Notes under the pieces: model-generated
Seen by the model: only the letters and a program-made list of their open reading frames with translations
Databases searched by the model: none
Told to the model about the DNA's origin: nothing
Program-made: the position numbers and the translations under genes
Shown: positions 8,493 through 18,115 of the stretch, in pieces
How the letters are laid out: each line of letters starts with the position of its first letter
Numbering within the stretch: the first letter of the stretch is position 1
DNA from: Caldicoprobacter algeriensis
Lineage (GTDB): Bacteria > Bacillota > Clostridia > Caldicoprobacterales > Caldicoprobacteraceae
Direction of reading: 5' to 3'
Assembly (NCBI RefSeq): GCF_023838525.1
Contig: NZ_JAHUQD010000003.1
Coordinates: 124,001 to 188,000 of the forward strand
Length of the DNA stretch: 64,000 nt

Positions 8493-9650
8493 GTGAAAAT
8501 CCTAACCGGTGGGAAGGTTTATCTTGAGGGAGAATGGAAGTGCGACGTAGACGTGGTGATGGAGGATGGCAAAATTTTGGATGTTGCTCCTAAAGGAAAG
8601 TATGCTGAGGGGGAAGTTATAGACGCTAAGGGGAATTATATATGCCCGGGATTTATAGATATCCACGTTCATGGATGCAAAGGCCGGGACGTCATGGATG
8701 GCAGCGTGGAGTCTCTTGAAGTTATGGCTGAATTTATGGCCATGCACGGTACCACGGCTTTTTTGGCCACCACTACAACTCATGGGCGGGAAGAGATAAG
8801 GAAGAGCTTGAAAGCCGTAAGTGATGCTTTACATAAGAACATTAAAGGGGCTCAGATTCTTGGAGTCCATCTGGAAGGCCCTTTTATCAACTCAGAGGCA
8901 AAAGGTGCTCATGATGAAAAATATATACTTGCTCCCAGCCGAGAGAGTTTTAGAGAGCTGGTAGGGGATTACGAGAGCATCATAAAGAGGGTTACGATGG
9001 CTCCCGATGTTGAAGGGGCTAAGGAGCTGGTGAATTATTTAACGGGTAGAGGCATAGTGGTGTCTATGGGACACACAGTGGGCAGTTATGAGCAGTGTAT
9101 GGCCGGGTTCGAGTGGGGAATGACCCACGTCACTCACTTGTATAATGCTATGTCGCCCTTGAAGCACAGGGAACCCGGAGCAGTGGGTGCGGCTTTTGAT
9201 AGGGATGGGGTGACGGTGGAGCTCATCGCTGATCTGATTCATGTGCATCCTGCTGCCTTGAGGATTGCGGTGGCTGTGAAGGGCAGCGATAGCGTGGCTC
9301 TTATTACTGATGCCATGTCAGCTACGGGAATGGGCGATGGTGACTATGTCTTGGGTGGTCTGGAAGTAGTGGTAAAAGAGGGGGTAGCTCGATTAAAGGA
9401 AAGAGGTAATCTTGCGGGCAGTACCCTTACCCAGGATCAAGCCCTGCGCAACATGGTTTTAATAGGCATACCGCTGGAGGATGCTGTTAAAATGCTTACT
9501 GAGGTACCGGCTTATATCATAGGCATCGGAGATAAAAAGGGCAGGATAAAGAAGGGCTTTGATGCTGATCTGGTCATTTTGGATGAAAAGCTGCATGTCA
9601 GTAAAGTATTTATAAAAGGAGAAGGTATTTATAAAAGGAGTGCAGATTGA
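8493..9650 (+). CDS. nagA: N-acetylglucosamine-6-phosphate deacetylase
   Basis: The enzyme removes acetate from GlcNAc-6-phosphate to give glucosamine-6-phosphate, feeding amino sugars (for example recycled peptidoglycan) into glycolysis or wall synthesis. From GTG 8493 (GGGGGTG upstream) the length is 385 residues, normal for NagA; upstream in-frame codons run through the terminator and are not used. Motifs: PGFIDIHVHG (metal His pair), HLEGPFINSEAKGAHD, VSMGHTVGSYEQ, THLYNAMSPLKHREPG (substrate loop), ADLIHVHP, LITDAMSATGM (catalytic Asp) and AGSTLTQDQA. All expected residues are intact. It overlaps or abuts the MFS gene that follows. Confidence 0.95.
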   Translation: MKILTGGKVYLEGEWKCDVDVVMEDGKILDVAPKGKYAEGEVIDAKGNYICPGFIDIHVHGCKGRDVMDGSVESLEVMAEFMAMHGTTAFLATTTTHGREEIRKSLKAVSDALHKNIKGAQILGVHLEGPFINSEAKGAHDEKYILAPSRESFRELVGDYESIIKRVTMAPDVEGAKELVNYLTGRGIVVSMGHTVGSYEQCMAGFEWGMTHVTHLYNAMSPLKHREPGAVGAAFDRDGVTVELIADLIHVHPAALRIAVAVKGSDSVALITDAMSATGMGDGDYVLGGLEVVVKEGVARLKERGNLAGSTLTQDQALRNMVLIGIPLEDAVKMLTEVPAYIIGIGDKKGRIKKGFDADLVILDEKLHVSKVFIKGEGIYKRSAD

Positions 9651-9693
9651 GCTATACCATTTAGCTGTAACATTTAATGGGGGATATAATGCT

Positions 9694-11079
9694 GTGAAAG
9701 GCAAATTTTTGCTTTTTAAAGAGCTAGATATTACGCAGGAGCTCAGGGAAGACCTCAATAGAATTGCATGGGGGGTTAGTTTGGGCATAGTGTTTTTTGT
9801 ATGCCTGAACGGTGCCCCCTTTGCTGGCTTTGTACGTGCTCTTGGCGTCAGCGAGCTGATGTATGGCATTCTGATGTCGCTTCCGGTGGTGAGCGGCGTA
9901 TTTCAGGTGCTGGCGGCTTATGTGCTGGAGTCCACAGGGGCCAGGAAAAAGCTGTTCTTGATAGGCGGCATGTTTCAGCGCCTTTCCATAATTCCCGTGG
10001 TACTCCTTCCACTTGTAATTCCTGAAGAGCTGAAAGGGTTGACCATAAGCCTAATAGTGTTCTTTTTGCTGGTTTCTGCAGTGGGCGGTGCCTTCAACGG
10101 CGTGACCTTTATATCCTGGATGGCGGCACTTGTCCCATTGAAAATACGCGGTCGATTTTTCAGCCAGCGGCAGATGATGTTCACCTTTACCGGTATGGTG
10201 GGGGGAGTGCTGGCAAGCTGGGCACTGGATCGCATAGGCGGTTTTGTTGGCTTTGCGGTGGTATTCAGCCTGGTAACGGTATTTGCTATAATGGATATCC
10301 TTTGTTTCATCCGGGTGTATGACCCGCCCATGGTGAAGCCGCAGCATCGGCTGTCCCTGAAAAAGATGTGGAGCGCTGCGTTGCGGCACTCAAATTTCAG
10401 GCGGTATTTGATTTTCTGGGCGGTATGGGTGTTTGGCGTCAATATTGCCGGGCCATTTTTTAGTGCTTACATGATCGATTATTTGAAGATGAGCTACCTG
10501 GAAATTACCATCTATACTCAGGTAGTTAGCAATATCCTCACTATACTTGTCATACGAAAATGGGGCATGCTGGTTGATATGTTTGGCAATAAGCCGGTAT
10601 TGCGCGTTTGCGGTACCGGGGTGTCTGCTCTTCCTTTTCTATGGCTGCTGGCCACTCCGGAGAATTATATGATCATTCCTTTTATACACGTTTTTACCGG
10701 CATATTCTGGAGTGGGATTGATTTGACCTCCAATAACCTGGTAATGAGCCTTTCACCTGACGAAAACCGCTCGTTTTATGTGGCTAGCTTTTCAATGGTG
10801 ACATCGGTGGTGGGCAGTATAGTGGCTTATGCCCTTGGTGGCTTGTTTATGGAGGTTACGGCTGAACTGGCCAGAAATTTGAATATTGTAATTTTTGGGC
10901 ATCAACTCACCAATTATCATATGCTGTTCATACTTTCTGCTGTCATACGGTTTATAGCCATAACCTTCCTGGTGTCTCCCATACATGAAGACGAATCGGT
11001 TGAACCCAAGGAGATGATTCGCCGTTCCATCCACATGATAGCGGACAAAAGGGAGAAGCTGCAAAAGGTACGGGGATAA
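9694..11079 (+). CDS. Major facilitator superfamily permease
   Basis: This is a roughly 461-residue protein with about 12 hydrophobic segments in two halves. The inter-helix loop between segments 2 and 3 has a short basic patch (TGARKKL), as in MFS carriers. I prefer GTG 9694, which has GGGGGA 10 bases upstream; a longer frame starts at GTG 9640 inside the end of nagA but its AAAGGAG abuts the start codon. It probably shares a transcript with nagA, which suggests amino-sugar or related uptake or efflux, but no substrate signature is recognisable. It converges on the transglutaminase operon, 15 bases apart. Confidence 0.8.
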   Translation: MKGKFLLFKELDITQELREDLNRIAWGVSLGIVFFVCLNGAPFAGFVRALGVSELMYGILMSLPVVSGVFQVLAAYVLESTGARKKLFLIGGMFQRLSIIPVVLLPLVIPEELKGLTISLIVFFLLVSAVGGAFNGVTFISWMAALVPLKIRGRFFSQRQMMFTFTGMVGGVLASWALDRIGGFVGFAVVFSLVTVFAIMDILCFIRVYDPPMVKPQHRLSLKKMWSAALRHSNFRRYLIFWAVWVFGVNIAGPFFSAYMIDYLKMSYLEITIYTQVVSNILTILVIRKWGMLVDMFGNKPVLRVCGTGVSALPFLWLLATPENYMIIPFIHVFTGIFWSGIDLTSNNLVMSLSPDENRSFYVASFSMVTSVVGSIVAYALGGLFMEVTAELARNLNIVIFGHQLTNYHMLFILSAVIRFIAITFLVSPIHEDESVEPKEMIRRSIHMIADKREKLQKVRG

Positions 11080-11094
11080 AAAACAGGTATACGT

Positions 11095-13458
11095 TCATAA
11101 TTTTCCTTGTTTTGAAATTTTTGAAGAGAGCTGTTTGGATATCAGCTTGAAAGTATAAGGGTAGAAGCCCAGCAGGCTTTTTATGTTTTCCTCTAAATTG
11201 CGGTAAAATTTGAGTATCTTTTCCATTTCATGTTCTGTCAGCTGGTAGTTGCCAAATCGGTTTTTAACTACCAGCTGGCATATGTCCATCATAGAGCCGG
11301 CGGAATTTGTAAGCCAGGCATCTACCCTCTGCGCATAAGAATAGGGGGTTTCTCCTTTGCGCATAGGGAATCCGTAAAGGGTAAGAAGCCACAGTATTTG
11401 CTGATAACAATAGCTGAGCTGCTTTTCATAGGGCAGCTTTTTTATTTTTTTCCAGCGGAGGATGTCCCATACCCTGAGCCCTGCCATGCCTGTTCCTATT
11501 AAGATAAGTGTTATCAGCAAAACCACTACAAGCCAGGGAATTTTGTTTGACGAGGAGGAATCGGGGAGGCTGCCTACTTCGGCATTTATGTCGGGTTGGT
11601 AAATATTTGTCTGTTCACCTTGCATCCATGGGTAGGTAAGCTCATCCCAATAGTAGCCGGGATACTGAACCTGGTGTTGGCCTGTTAAGCCCTGCTGATG
11701 TTGAGCTTGGGGAGTGGGATCAAACGTCAGCCATCCCACCTTCGGGAAATATATCTCAATCCATGCGTGGCCGTTGAGCTTTCTAACCTCGTAAATATTT
11801 CCCTCGTTGGGTTGGGACGGCATCTTGAAGCCTTCTATGTAGCGGGTGGGCAACCCTACAATTCTGCCCATCACTGCCATTGCTGTGGCAAAGTAGGTGC
11901 AATAGCCTCTTTTGAGCTCGAATAAGAAGTAATCCACGAAGTCTACGTCTGGAGGAGTATAAGGGGGTTGAAGAGTATAATCGTAATTTTGTTGCAGGTA
12001 GGCCTGAAGGGTTAGCGCCTTGGCCAAAGGCGTCTTTATTCCCCGCGTAATGCTGTAGGCCAGTTCAACAACCCTTGAAGAAACGCTGTCGGGTACCGAC
12101 ATATAGTGCTCTTGTATGTGAAGCAGCTTTTCGCGGTTGGCGCCCTCCCACAAAGGTTGCTGGGAGATGGGCTTGTGCCAGTCGATGATGGGAATATAAC
12201 CTTCAAGGAAGTTTTGGAATGCTCGATCTTCAATAGCCGGCACGCTGACGTGCAGTATATAGTTATCTGATGCCGAGATGTCTCTTGAGGTAAAGGTTTC
12301 CCCCTTGCCGTTGAAATAGGGAGTGAAGCCTCCCCATCTTTTCTGTACGGTGATGCCTTCCAGGCGCTGGGCGTTGAATATGACCGATGTTTCAATACCG
12401 GTATGGGTCACCGAAGCTTTTATGGGAATAAAAAAGCGATCCTTAAGCTCGCGGCTTAGGTCTTCCCATATGGGCTCATCCCAGTCGAATGCTTGGCGAT
12501 ATGCATTTTCCCGGCTTATGCTGCTCAGCTTATATCGCTTATCGTCTATCGAGTCTTGCCAGCCACTGCCTGTGTACTCGTTGAGTATGGTGCCCCTTAA
12601 GTACAGGGGGGCAGTAGCCGTTACTCTCAACACCACGTCGTCGCTTATTTTTACAGGCCCGCCCAGTTGTTCAGATGAAGACGGGAAGCCGGTCTGAGAA
12701 AGGCGGAATGGCTGCCTAGGGCTTGAAAAAACTGACCATTCGGACCACCTGTCGCTTATGTTCTGAACCGTCCGTTCGAGGAAATCCCATTTGAGGTGCT
12801 GTGTATCATGGGGTAGAAATATTGACGAGGTCAAAACTATGGCGATGGCTAGGGGTAGTGTTGAGACTTGCCATACTCCAAAATCAGGCATGCTGTAATG
12901 ATGGGAAAGTCTCCTATACTGTTTTGCGCTCAGCATCATAATCCACGCTAAAACCAGGGGCCACAGCCATGGAAGTATCTGGGTATGGCCCAAAGTCCAT
13001 TCTATGGTTATAATCCCAGTACACAGGATAGATGATATAACCAGCCATTCAAGCTTTGTGACCAACAGGTATATGATAAGCGATAGGATGAACACTATGA
13101 GCCAGGTGCTTGGATGAACGTACTGCGATTCAAAGGAAGCTATGCCAAGGGTATAATCAACTAACCACTTAAAAAGGTTTAAGACTTCGTTCAACCGGCC
13201 TTTAGCCGCAAAATATTTCAGATATATACCCATACCCGTAGCCGTGGTCACCGTCAGAGTTATTAAGGTCAGGCGGCTGGAGAAATAAATGGAAAGGGCT
13301 GTATAAAATGCCGTTGCCATGAGCAGTATGGTCCAATATGGCATGGGAAAGCCCAGGGATACCAGTATGGACTTCGCCAGCCCGCTCACCATGAGGGTGA
13401 ATATCAGCCATTTCATTATGTAGTTGAGCATGTGATTGGATGTGAGTTTTTGGCTCAT
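11095..13458 (-). CDS. TgpA-like membrane transglutaminase-domain protein
   Basis: This is a 787-residue membrane protein. The N-terminal third has about six hydrophobic helices (DUF3488/TgpA-like). An extracellular region follows with a transglutaminase core that keeps the triad Cys520 (RGYCTYFATAM), His564 (NGHAWIEIYF) and Asp580 (FDPTPQ). A further transmembrane helix (about 650-675) leads to a DUF4129-like cytosolic tail. The start ATG overlaps the upstream DUF58 stop as ATGA. Members of this family are encoded with MoxR and DUF58 genes and are thought to process or crosslink surface proteins; the exact reaction is not known. The role here is by family and context. Confidence 0.88.
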   Translation of the reverse strand: MSQKLTSNHMLNYIMKWLIFTLMVSGLAKSILVSLGFPMPYWTILLMATAFYTALSIYFSSRLTLITLTVTTATGMGIYLKYFAAKGRLNEVLNLFKWLVDYTLGIASFESQYVHPSTWLIVFILSLIIYLLVTKLEWLVISSILCTGIITIEWTLGHTQILPWLWPLVLAWIMMLSAKQYRRLSHHYSMPDFGVWQVSTLPLAIAIVLTSSIFLPHDTQHLKWDFLERTVQNISDRWSEWSVFSSPRQPFRLSQTGFPSSSEQLGGPVKISDDVVLRVTATAPLYLRGTILNEYTGSGWQDSIDDKRYKLSSISRENAYRQAFDWDEPIWEDLSRELKDRFFIPIKASVTHTGIETSVIFNAQRLEGITVQKRWGGFTPYFNGKGETFTSRDISASDNYILHVSVPAIEDRAFQNFLEGYIPIIDWHKPISQQPLWEGANREKLLHIQEHYMSVPDSVSSRVVELAYSITRGIKTPLAKALTLQAYLQQNYDYTLQPPYTPPDVDFVDYFLFELKRGYCTYFATAMAVMGRIVGLPTRYIEGFKMPSQPNEGNIYEVRKLNGHAWIEIYFPKVGWLTFDPTPQAQHQQGLTGQHQVQYPGYYWDELTYPWMQGEQTNIYQPDINAEVGSLPDSSSSNKIPWLVVVLLITLILIGTGMAGLRVWDILRWKKIKKLPYEKQLSYCYQQILWLLTLYGFPMRKGETPYSYAQRVDAWLTNSAGSMMDICQLVVKNRFGNYQLTEHEMEKILKFYRNLEENIKSLLGFYPYTFKLISKQLSSKISKQGKL

Positions 13459-14666
13459 AGCGCTCTCTCCAGTACCCTGTCTATTCGTTCGTCGGTGTGA
13501 AGTAGGAAACAAGGTATTTCACGCCTGTTTAGCTCGTCAATCATGCGCTTTATATCCTCGTTCAGCTCCGGACCGTGGTATACCAAAAACACCAGTGGGT
13601 GTATATCCGACTGCTTTAGCAGGCACAAATGGTTGAACAGGCGGTAGCTCATGTCGTGGACGATGAGCACTATGCTTTCGCCCTTGCTAAATCCGGGAGA
13701 TTCCATGGAAAGTATCTCGTCCATGCGGAAAGGGCTGTTAAACGGCAGCGCTGCCAGGTAGTCGAAAAAACGGTTGAAATCGCCGGGATTCCTTCCGCTG
13801 AGCTGTTGGCGTTCCCTGTGATAGACGATCAGCTGCAGCGAAAGCCATTTTGAGAGCACAAAGTGTATGACAGCCACAGCGCATTCTATCATCTGGTCCT
13901 CCACCTTGTAACGGGCCATCCCTTCAGACGGATAGGGGAAGGTTTCCAGAAACATGAGTATTTGCGGCTGGGTGTTGGTTTCGTAGTTTTTGACGTACAG
14001 GTCCTGTAGCTTGGCGGATATTTTCCAGTGAATTTTTTTAAGCGGGTCCCCGTATTGATACTGGCGTATATCGCTTAAAGATGCGGGCTCTTCGGTGGCT
14101 AAAAATTCCTGTCTGGTAGTGCCTTCGACTTGAATTTGGGGCAGGGGAAGGCTGATCAGCCTGACGACTCTCGGTGCTACGCTTAGCTCAAGGGGTTTGT
14201 GGTATGAACGTTTGAGCAGATTCATGGAAAAGGTAAACAGGCCGAAGGGGTCGCCAACTTCTACGCCGGTGATGCCCACCGTGTAGTGGCCTCTCAAATC
14301 ACATATGAAATCCTCTTTGATCTCACCGTAACGGAATGGAAGGATGCACAGGACCTTTTCTTTGACCTCGTTTGTCAGAACCAACTGCGGTATTTGATAG
14401 AACACCTTGATGTAGGGGTATATGAATGGCTTGTCGTTGTGTATCTGTATGACCAGCGAAGCCATGTCTCCTTTTGTCGCCTGCTCAGGAGTTATCCTCT
14501 GCAGATACCGGAAATCCACAAGCACCCACAGGTTGGTGATGAGGGCATAGAATATCAGCGATGCAACCACCGTAAAGCCCATGAAAAATATCTTTTCCCC
14601 GCTATAAAGCCCTAGTCCCAGGGAAAGCACTCCAACCCCAATCATAAGGGCACGCAGATGCTTCAT
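13455..14666 (-). CDS. DUF58 domain protein
   Basis: The 403-residue protein has two hydrophobic helices at the N-terminus (about 5-60), then a beta-rich part. It carries the DUF58 signature DIRQYQYGDPLKKIHWKISA followed by LYVKNYE, which sits in a von Willebrand-A-like fold. It lies between a MoxR ATPase and a TgpA-like protein with ATGA overlaps on both sides, the standard order of this operon. The MoxR ATPase is thought to act as a chaperone for the VWA-like partner. Biochemical function is unproven for the family. Confidence 0.88.
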   Translation of the reverse strand: MKHLRALMIGVGVLSLGLGLYSGEKIFFMGFTVVASLIFYALITNLWVLVDFRYLQRITPEQATKGDMASLVIQIHNDKPFIYPYIKVFYQIPQLVLTNEVKEKVLCILPFRYGEIKEDFICDLRGHYTVGITGVEVGDPFGLFTFSMNLLKRSYHKPLELSVAPRVVRLISLPLPQIQVEGTTRQEFLATEEPASLSDIRQYQYGDPLKKIHWKISAKLQDLYVKNYETNTQPQILMFLETFPYPSEGMARYKVEDQMIECAVAVIHFVLSKWLSLQLIVYHRERQQLSGRNPGDFNRFFDYLAALPFNSPFRMDEILSMESPGFSKGESIVLIVHDMSYRLFNHLCLLKQSDIHPLVFLVYHGPELNEDIKRMIDELNRREIPCFLLHTDERIDRVLERAL

Positions 14667-15607
14667 GGCCCGATCACTGGCACGTACACCGAATTCAGGA
14701 TTGACCTCAGTATCCGCTCGGCGGTCATTTCTTTAAGCCGCGCTTCGGGTTTGAGTATCAGGCGGTGAGACAGGACCGGGACGACCATCTTCTGCACATC
14801 ATCGGGTATGACGTAGTCCCTGCCCTCCAAAAGGGCGTATGCCTGTGAGGCCCGCATGAGTGCAATGGCTCCCCGGGGGCTTGCGCCTAGCGTCAGGTCC
14901 TTGTGTTCACGGGTACAGGCAACCAGTTCAGCTATGTATTCCTTTATGGCCTCGGCCACATTTATGTGTCTAACCTGCTGCTGAAGCTCCAGGATTTGCT
15001 GTGCGTCGGCTACCGGCTTTAAATCCTTCATGGGGTTCTGAGTTTGAAAGCGGGAGAGTATGAACATCTCTTCGCGCTTGGTCGGGTAACCTATTGAGAC
15101 TTTAATGAAAAAGCGATCCAGTTGGGCTTCAGGCAGAGGAAACGTACCTATATATTCAATCGGATTCTGGGTAGCCAGCACAATGAAGGGCTGCGGTACG
15201 GGATAGGTTTTCCCATCCACAGTTACCTGGTGCTCTTCCATGACCTCAAGAAGGCTGGCCTGGGTTTTGGGCGAGGTACGGTTGATCTCGTCGGCCAGTA
15301 TGACCTGGCTCATTATCATCCCTGGCTTGAATTCCATTTCGCCGGTTTTTAAGTTGTACATGGAAAAGCCGGTTATATCCGAGGGCAGGATGTCGGGCGT
15401 GAACTGTATGCGTTTGAAGGACAGGTTAAGCGACCTGGCAAGGCACGATACGAGGGTGGTCTTGCCCACACCGGGGACATCTTCGATGAGCACATGCCCT
15501 CCCGCCAGAAGAGCGATGAGGATAAGGCGTATGACTTCGCTCTTCCCTACTATTACCTTTTCTATGTTTTCCTGAATATCCTTGACGAGCTTTTGAGGAT
15601 TGTTCAT
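14663..15607 (-). CDS. MoxR-family AAA+ ATPase
   Basis: This 314-residue AAA+ ATPase has Walker A GVGKTT (about 46-51), Walker B LADEINRTSPKTQASLLE with the sensor region ATQNPIEYIGTFPLPEAQLDRF, and the family-typical C-terminal helical lid (GASPRGAIALMRASQAYALLEGR). The motifs are intact. It is the first gene of a minus-strand operon with the DUF58 and transglutaminase genes; its TGA overlaps the DUF58 ATG. MoxR proteins act as chaperone-like unfoldases in maturation of secreted or membrane complexes. Confidence 0.93.
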   Translation of the reverse strand: MNNPQKLVKDIQENIEKVIVGKSEVIRLILIALLAGGHVLIEDVPGVGKTTLVSCLARSLNLSFKRIQFTPDILPSDITGFSMYNLKTGEMEFKPGMIMSQVILADEINRTSPKTQASLLEVMEEHQVTVDGKTYPVPQPFIVLATQNPIEYIGTFPLPEAQLDRFFIKVSIGYPTKREEMFILSRFQTQNPMKDLKPVADAQQILELQQQVRHINVAEAIKEYIAELVACTREHKDLTLGASPRGAIALMRASQAYALLEGRDYVIPDDVQKMVVPVLSHRLILKPEARLKEMTAERILRSILNSVYVPVIGP

Positions 15608-15927
15608 GTTTTTACCTACCTTCTTGCTTTATCTTTTTACCAATTTTGCATAATGACCCCTTCTGTTTTGCTTATAAGAATAATCTGCGGGAATTTAATC
15701 GATGATTAAATGCGACGCCATAAGTTTTAAAGGCTTCAGCAATTTGCGTTTAACTGCTGTGCGCTTGTATTTGGTTGGATCAAATTGGTGGAGCGACTGA
15801 AGCAGTTGATTATGCGTTTTTAAATTATTCAGGATGTTTAAAAATATTATACCATATATGTGCGCTGAAACGGATTACTGCGTTTTTTATTTTTTAATCT
15901 CATTTTGCGCTTTTTGGCAAGGTTTCG
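15608..15927. other. Divergent intergenic region, moxR / birA
   Basis: This stretch separates the minus-strand moxR operon from birA and holds no convincing gene. The main feature is a perfect 7-bp inverted repeat TTTAATC-GAT-GATTAAA at 15694-15710, about 85 bases upstream of moxR, which could be an operator. A weak minus-strand promoter (TTAAAT, 16 bases, TATAAG) may lie between it and moxR. The rest is AT-rich. Confidence 0.5.
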
Positions 15928-15936
15928 TGATATAAT
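15928..15936 (+). promoter_or_regulatory. Extended -10 promoter of birA
   Basis: TG-A-TATAAT (15928-15936) is a consensus extended -10 element. No good -35 is seen at 16-18 bases, as is common with extended -10 promoters. It predicts a leader of about 110 bases before birA. Confidence 0.6.
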
Positions 15937-16051
15937 GAATCTGATAGTGCTGGTACATAGTTTAAGGGAGTTTCTGGTGCCTAAAAGATATATAACCTTA
16001 AAATCTGAATGTTTAACACAGTTTTTTGTACAAGGAAGGGTGCTGATTCTT

Positions 16052-17041
16052 ATGCGGGATGCGGTACTTAATATGTTGCTTGATAATTTGGGCAACTTCG
16101 TTTCAGGTGAGGACATAAGCAGACAGCTGGGCATAACCCGGGCCGCCGTGTGGAAGTACATAAGGCTTTTGCAGAATCAAGGGTATGTGATAGAATCGTC
16201 TACCAAAAAGGGATACTGCTTAAGGCAGGTTCCGGATATTCTCGACGAGGCGTTGCTTTTTCGCGGGCTCAATACGTCCCTTTTGGGAAAAAATGTAGAG
16301 ATATATTCCTCTATAGGCTCTACCAATGCGCGGGCCAAGGAGCTGGCATTGAATGGTGCACCCGAGGGGACGGTGGTCATTGCCGATGAACAGGTACAGG
16401 GGAGGGGGCGATTGGGGCGCAGCTGGGTATCGCCGTCCGGCAAAGGCATATGGATGTCGGTGATATTGAGGCCTCATCTGTTCCCACAACAGGTCCCGAA
16501 AATAACGATCGTGACGGCTGTTGCGGTGGCAAATGCCTTAAAGCGATCGGCTCAGATTGAGGTGGGCATCAAATGGCCCAATGACATAGTATGCGGTGGG
16601 AAGAAGCTGTGCGGCATTTTGACCGAGGTGCATGCCGAACCTGAGGTTATACACTATGCCGTTGTTGGGATAGGGCTAAATGTTAATCTTTCGCTTGAGG
16701 ATTTCCCTGAGGATATAAAGGATTTAGCCACCTCTTTGAGAATAGAGAAAGGCAAAGAGTTTCACCGTGTAGACATAATAAAGGCTATACTGCAAGAGAT
16801 GGAAAAAGGTTATTTGCAAAAGCTGAACGATGATGGCTTTGCTGAGCTTTTAGAAGAGTACGAGAGGCGTTCGGTGATATTGGGAAGGCGAGTACGGGTA
16901 ATTGGCGTTGGCGGTGAATTTTCCGGGTATGCCGAAGGGTTTGGTGAGGATGGCTCTTTGATGCTTAGGCTGGATGACGGCCGCCTGGAAAGAATACTGG
17001 CGGGAGATGTATCCATAAGGGGTGAGAGGGGCTATGTATGA
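16052..17041 (+). CDS. birA: Bifunctional biotin-protein ligase / biotin operon repressor
   Basis: The 329-residue protein joins biotin to acceptor lysines via biotinyl-5'-AMP and, as a group II BirA, also binds DNA. Residues 1-60 hold a winged helix-turn-helix (SGEDISRQLGITRAAVWKYI). The ligase core has GRGRLGR (about 117-123, adenylate loop), SPSGKGIWMS and KWPNDIVCGGKKLCGIL with the catalytic Lys. A C-terminal SH3-like domain ends the protein. ATG 16052 gives the normal length; the frame extends further upstream without a good start. No biotin biosynthesis gene or BirA operator was recognised nearby. The P1 peptidase gene overlaps its end. Confidence 0.94.
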   Translation: MRDAVLNMLLDNLGNFVSGEDISRQLGITRAAVWKYIRLLQNQGYVIESSTKKGYCLRQVPDILDEALLFRGLNTSLLGKNVEIYSSIGSTNARAKELALNGAPEGTVVIADEQVQGRGRLGRSWVSPSGKGIWMSVILRPHLFPQQVPKITIVTAVAVANALKRSAQIEVGIKWPNDIVCGGKKLCGILTEVHAEPEVIHYAVVGIGLNVNLSLEDFPEDIKDLATSLRIEKGKEFHRVDIIKAILQEMEKGYLQKLNDDGFAELLEEYERRSVILGRRVRVIGVGGEFSGYAEGFGEDGSLMLRLDDGRLERILAGDVSIRGERGYV

Positions 17042-17957
17042 TGGGAAAATTACCGACGTGCCCGGCATTGAGGTGGGGCATGCGCAGGACTTTCATGCCA
17101 AGACGGGCTGTACGGTGGTCATAAGCAGGGAAGGGGCGGTGGGCGGCGTGGACGTACGGGGTTCAGCGCCGGGCACCAGGGAGACCGACCTTATGCGCCC
17201 TATGAATCTGGTAGAGAGGGTCCATGCTGTGGTGCTGTGCGGCGGGAGCGCTTTTGGCCTGGCTGCAGCCAGCGGCGTGATGAGATACCTGGAAAAGCAG
17301 GGAATAGGGTTTGACACCGGCGTGGCCAAGGTGCCCATTGTGGCCGGCGCCGTAATTTTTGATTTGGGGTACGGTGACTGGCGCGTTCGTCCGGACGAAA
17401 GGATGGGCTATGAGGCGTGTTTGAATGCCAGTACTGGCGATGTGCCTCAGGGCAGCGTAGGCGCAGGGACAGGAGCTACTGTCGGCAAAATACTAGGGAT
17501 GGAAGGGTGCATGAAGGGAGGAGTTGGCACCTCGAGCATCAGATTGCCTGGAGGCATTGTGGTGGGGGCCATAGTGGTGGTAAATGCTTTGGGAGATGTA
17601 GTGGAGCCGGGAACCGGGAGAATACTGGCAGGTGCCCGAGACCCCAAAACGGGAAAATTCATAAATACATGGAAATTTATACTGGAAGGCAATGCCATAA
17701 AAGATGCAGAGGCCTGTAACACCACCATTGGCGTTGTGGCCACCAACGCTTACCTTACCAAGGAGCAGGCCAACAAGGTGGCTGCCATGGCGCATGATGG
17801 CCTGGCGTTGACCATAAGGCCTGTACATACCATGCTAGACGGCGATACTCTCTTTGTTCTGTCGACCGGCCAAATCGAGTGTGATGTAAACGTCATTGGT
17901 ACGGCGGCTGCTGAGGCCATTGCCAGGGCTGTGGTCAATGCCGTGGAAAATGCTTAG
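17034..17957 (+). CDS. P1-family (S58/DmpA-like) aminopeptidase
   Basis: The 307-residue protein belongs to the self-processing P1/S58 family of N-terminal nucleophile hydrolases (L-aminopeptidase D-esterase DmpA, nylon oligomer hydrolase NylC). Motifs are TDVPGIEVGHAQD at the N-terminus, LCGGSAFGLAAASGV, VPIVAGAVIFDL, GSVGAGTGATVGK and GGVGTSS. In the last, Thr166 is the likely new N-terminal nucleophile after autocleavage behind Gly165. ATG 17034 has GAGAGGG upstream and overlaps the end of birA by 8 bases, so translation is coupled. The natural substrate is unknown; family members hydrolyse short peptides, D-amino acid esters or amides. Confidence 0.88.
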   Translation: MYDGKITDVPGIEVGHAQDFHAKTGCTVVISREGAVGGVDVRGSAPGTRETDLMRPMNLVERVHAVVLCGGSAFGLAAASGVMRYLEKQGIGFDTGVAKVPIVAGAVIFDLGYGDWRVRPDERMGYEACLNASTGDVPQGSVGAGTGATVGKILGMEGCMKGGVGTSSIRLPGGIVVGAIVVVNALGDVVEPGTGRILAGARDPKTGKFINTWKFILEGNAIKDAEACNTTIGVVATNAYLTKEQANKVAAMAHDGLALTIRPVHTMLDGDTLFVLSTGQIECDVNVIGTAAAEAIARAVVNAVENA

Positions 17958-18055
17958 ACATCATTTTGGGCATGTTAATTTTTTGAAGGAAAAGTGAGAA
18001 AATGGCCACAACTTAGGGTTAAAATACGTGAAATGGCAGTGAATGGAGGTACAAA

Positions 18056-18115
18056 ATGGTATACGATGGATTACTGTGGTTCCTGTTTGTTGACGGCTGT
18101 GAAAAAGTCATTTAA
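18056..18115 (+). CDS. Possible 19-residue leader peptide
   Basis: A 19-codon frame (begins MVYDGLLWFL, ends CEKVI) starts at ATG 18056 after a near-ideal GGAGGT six bases upstream. It lies alone in a 342-base gap between a peptidase gene and the ABC exporter pair. A promoter-like TTGACG/TAATAT pair overlaps its end, so it belongs either to the upstream transcript or to nothing. There is no homology claim; support is the strong ribosome binding site only. Confidence 0.25.
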   Translation: MVYDGLLWFLFVDGCEKVI

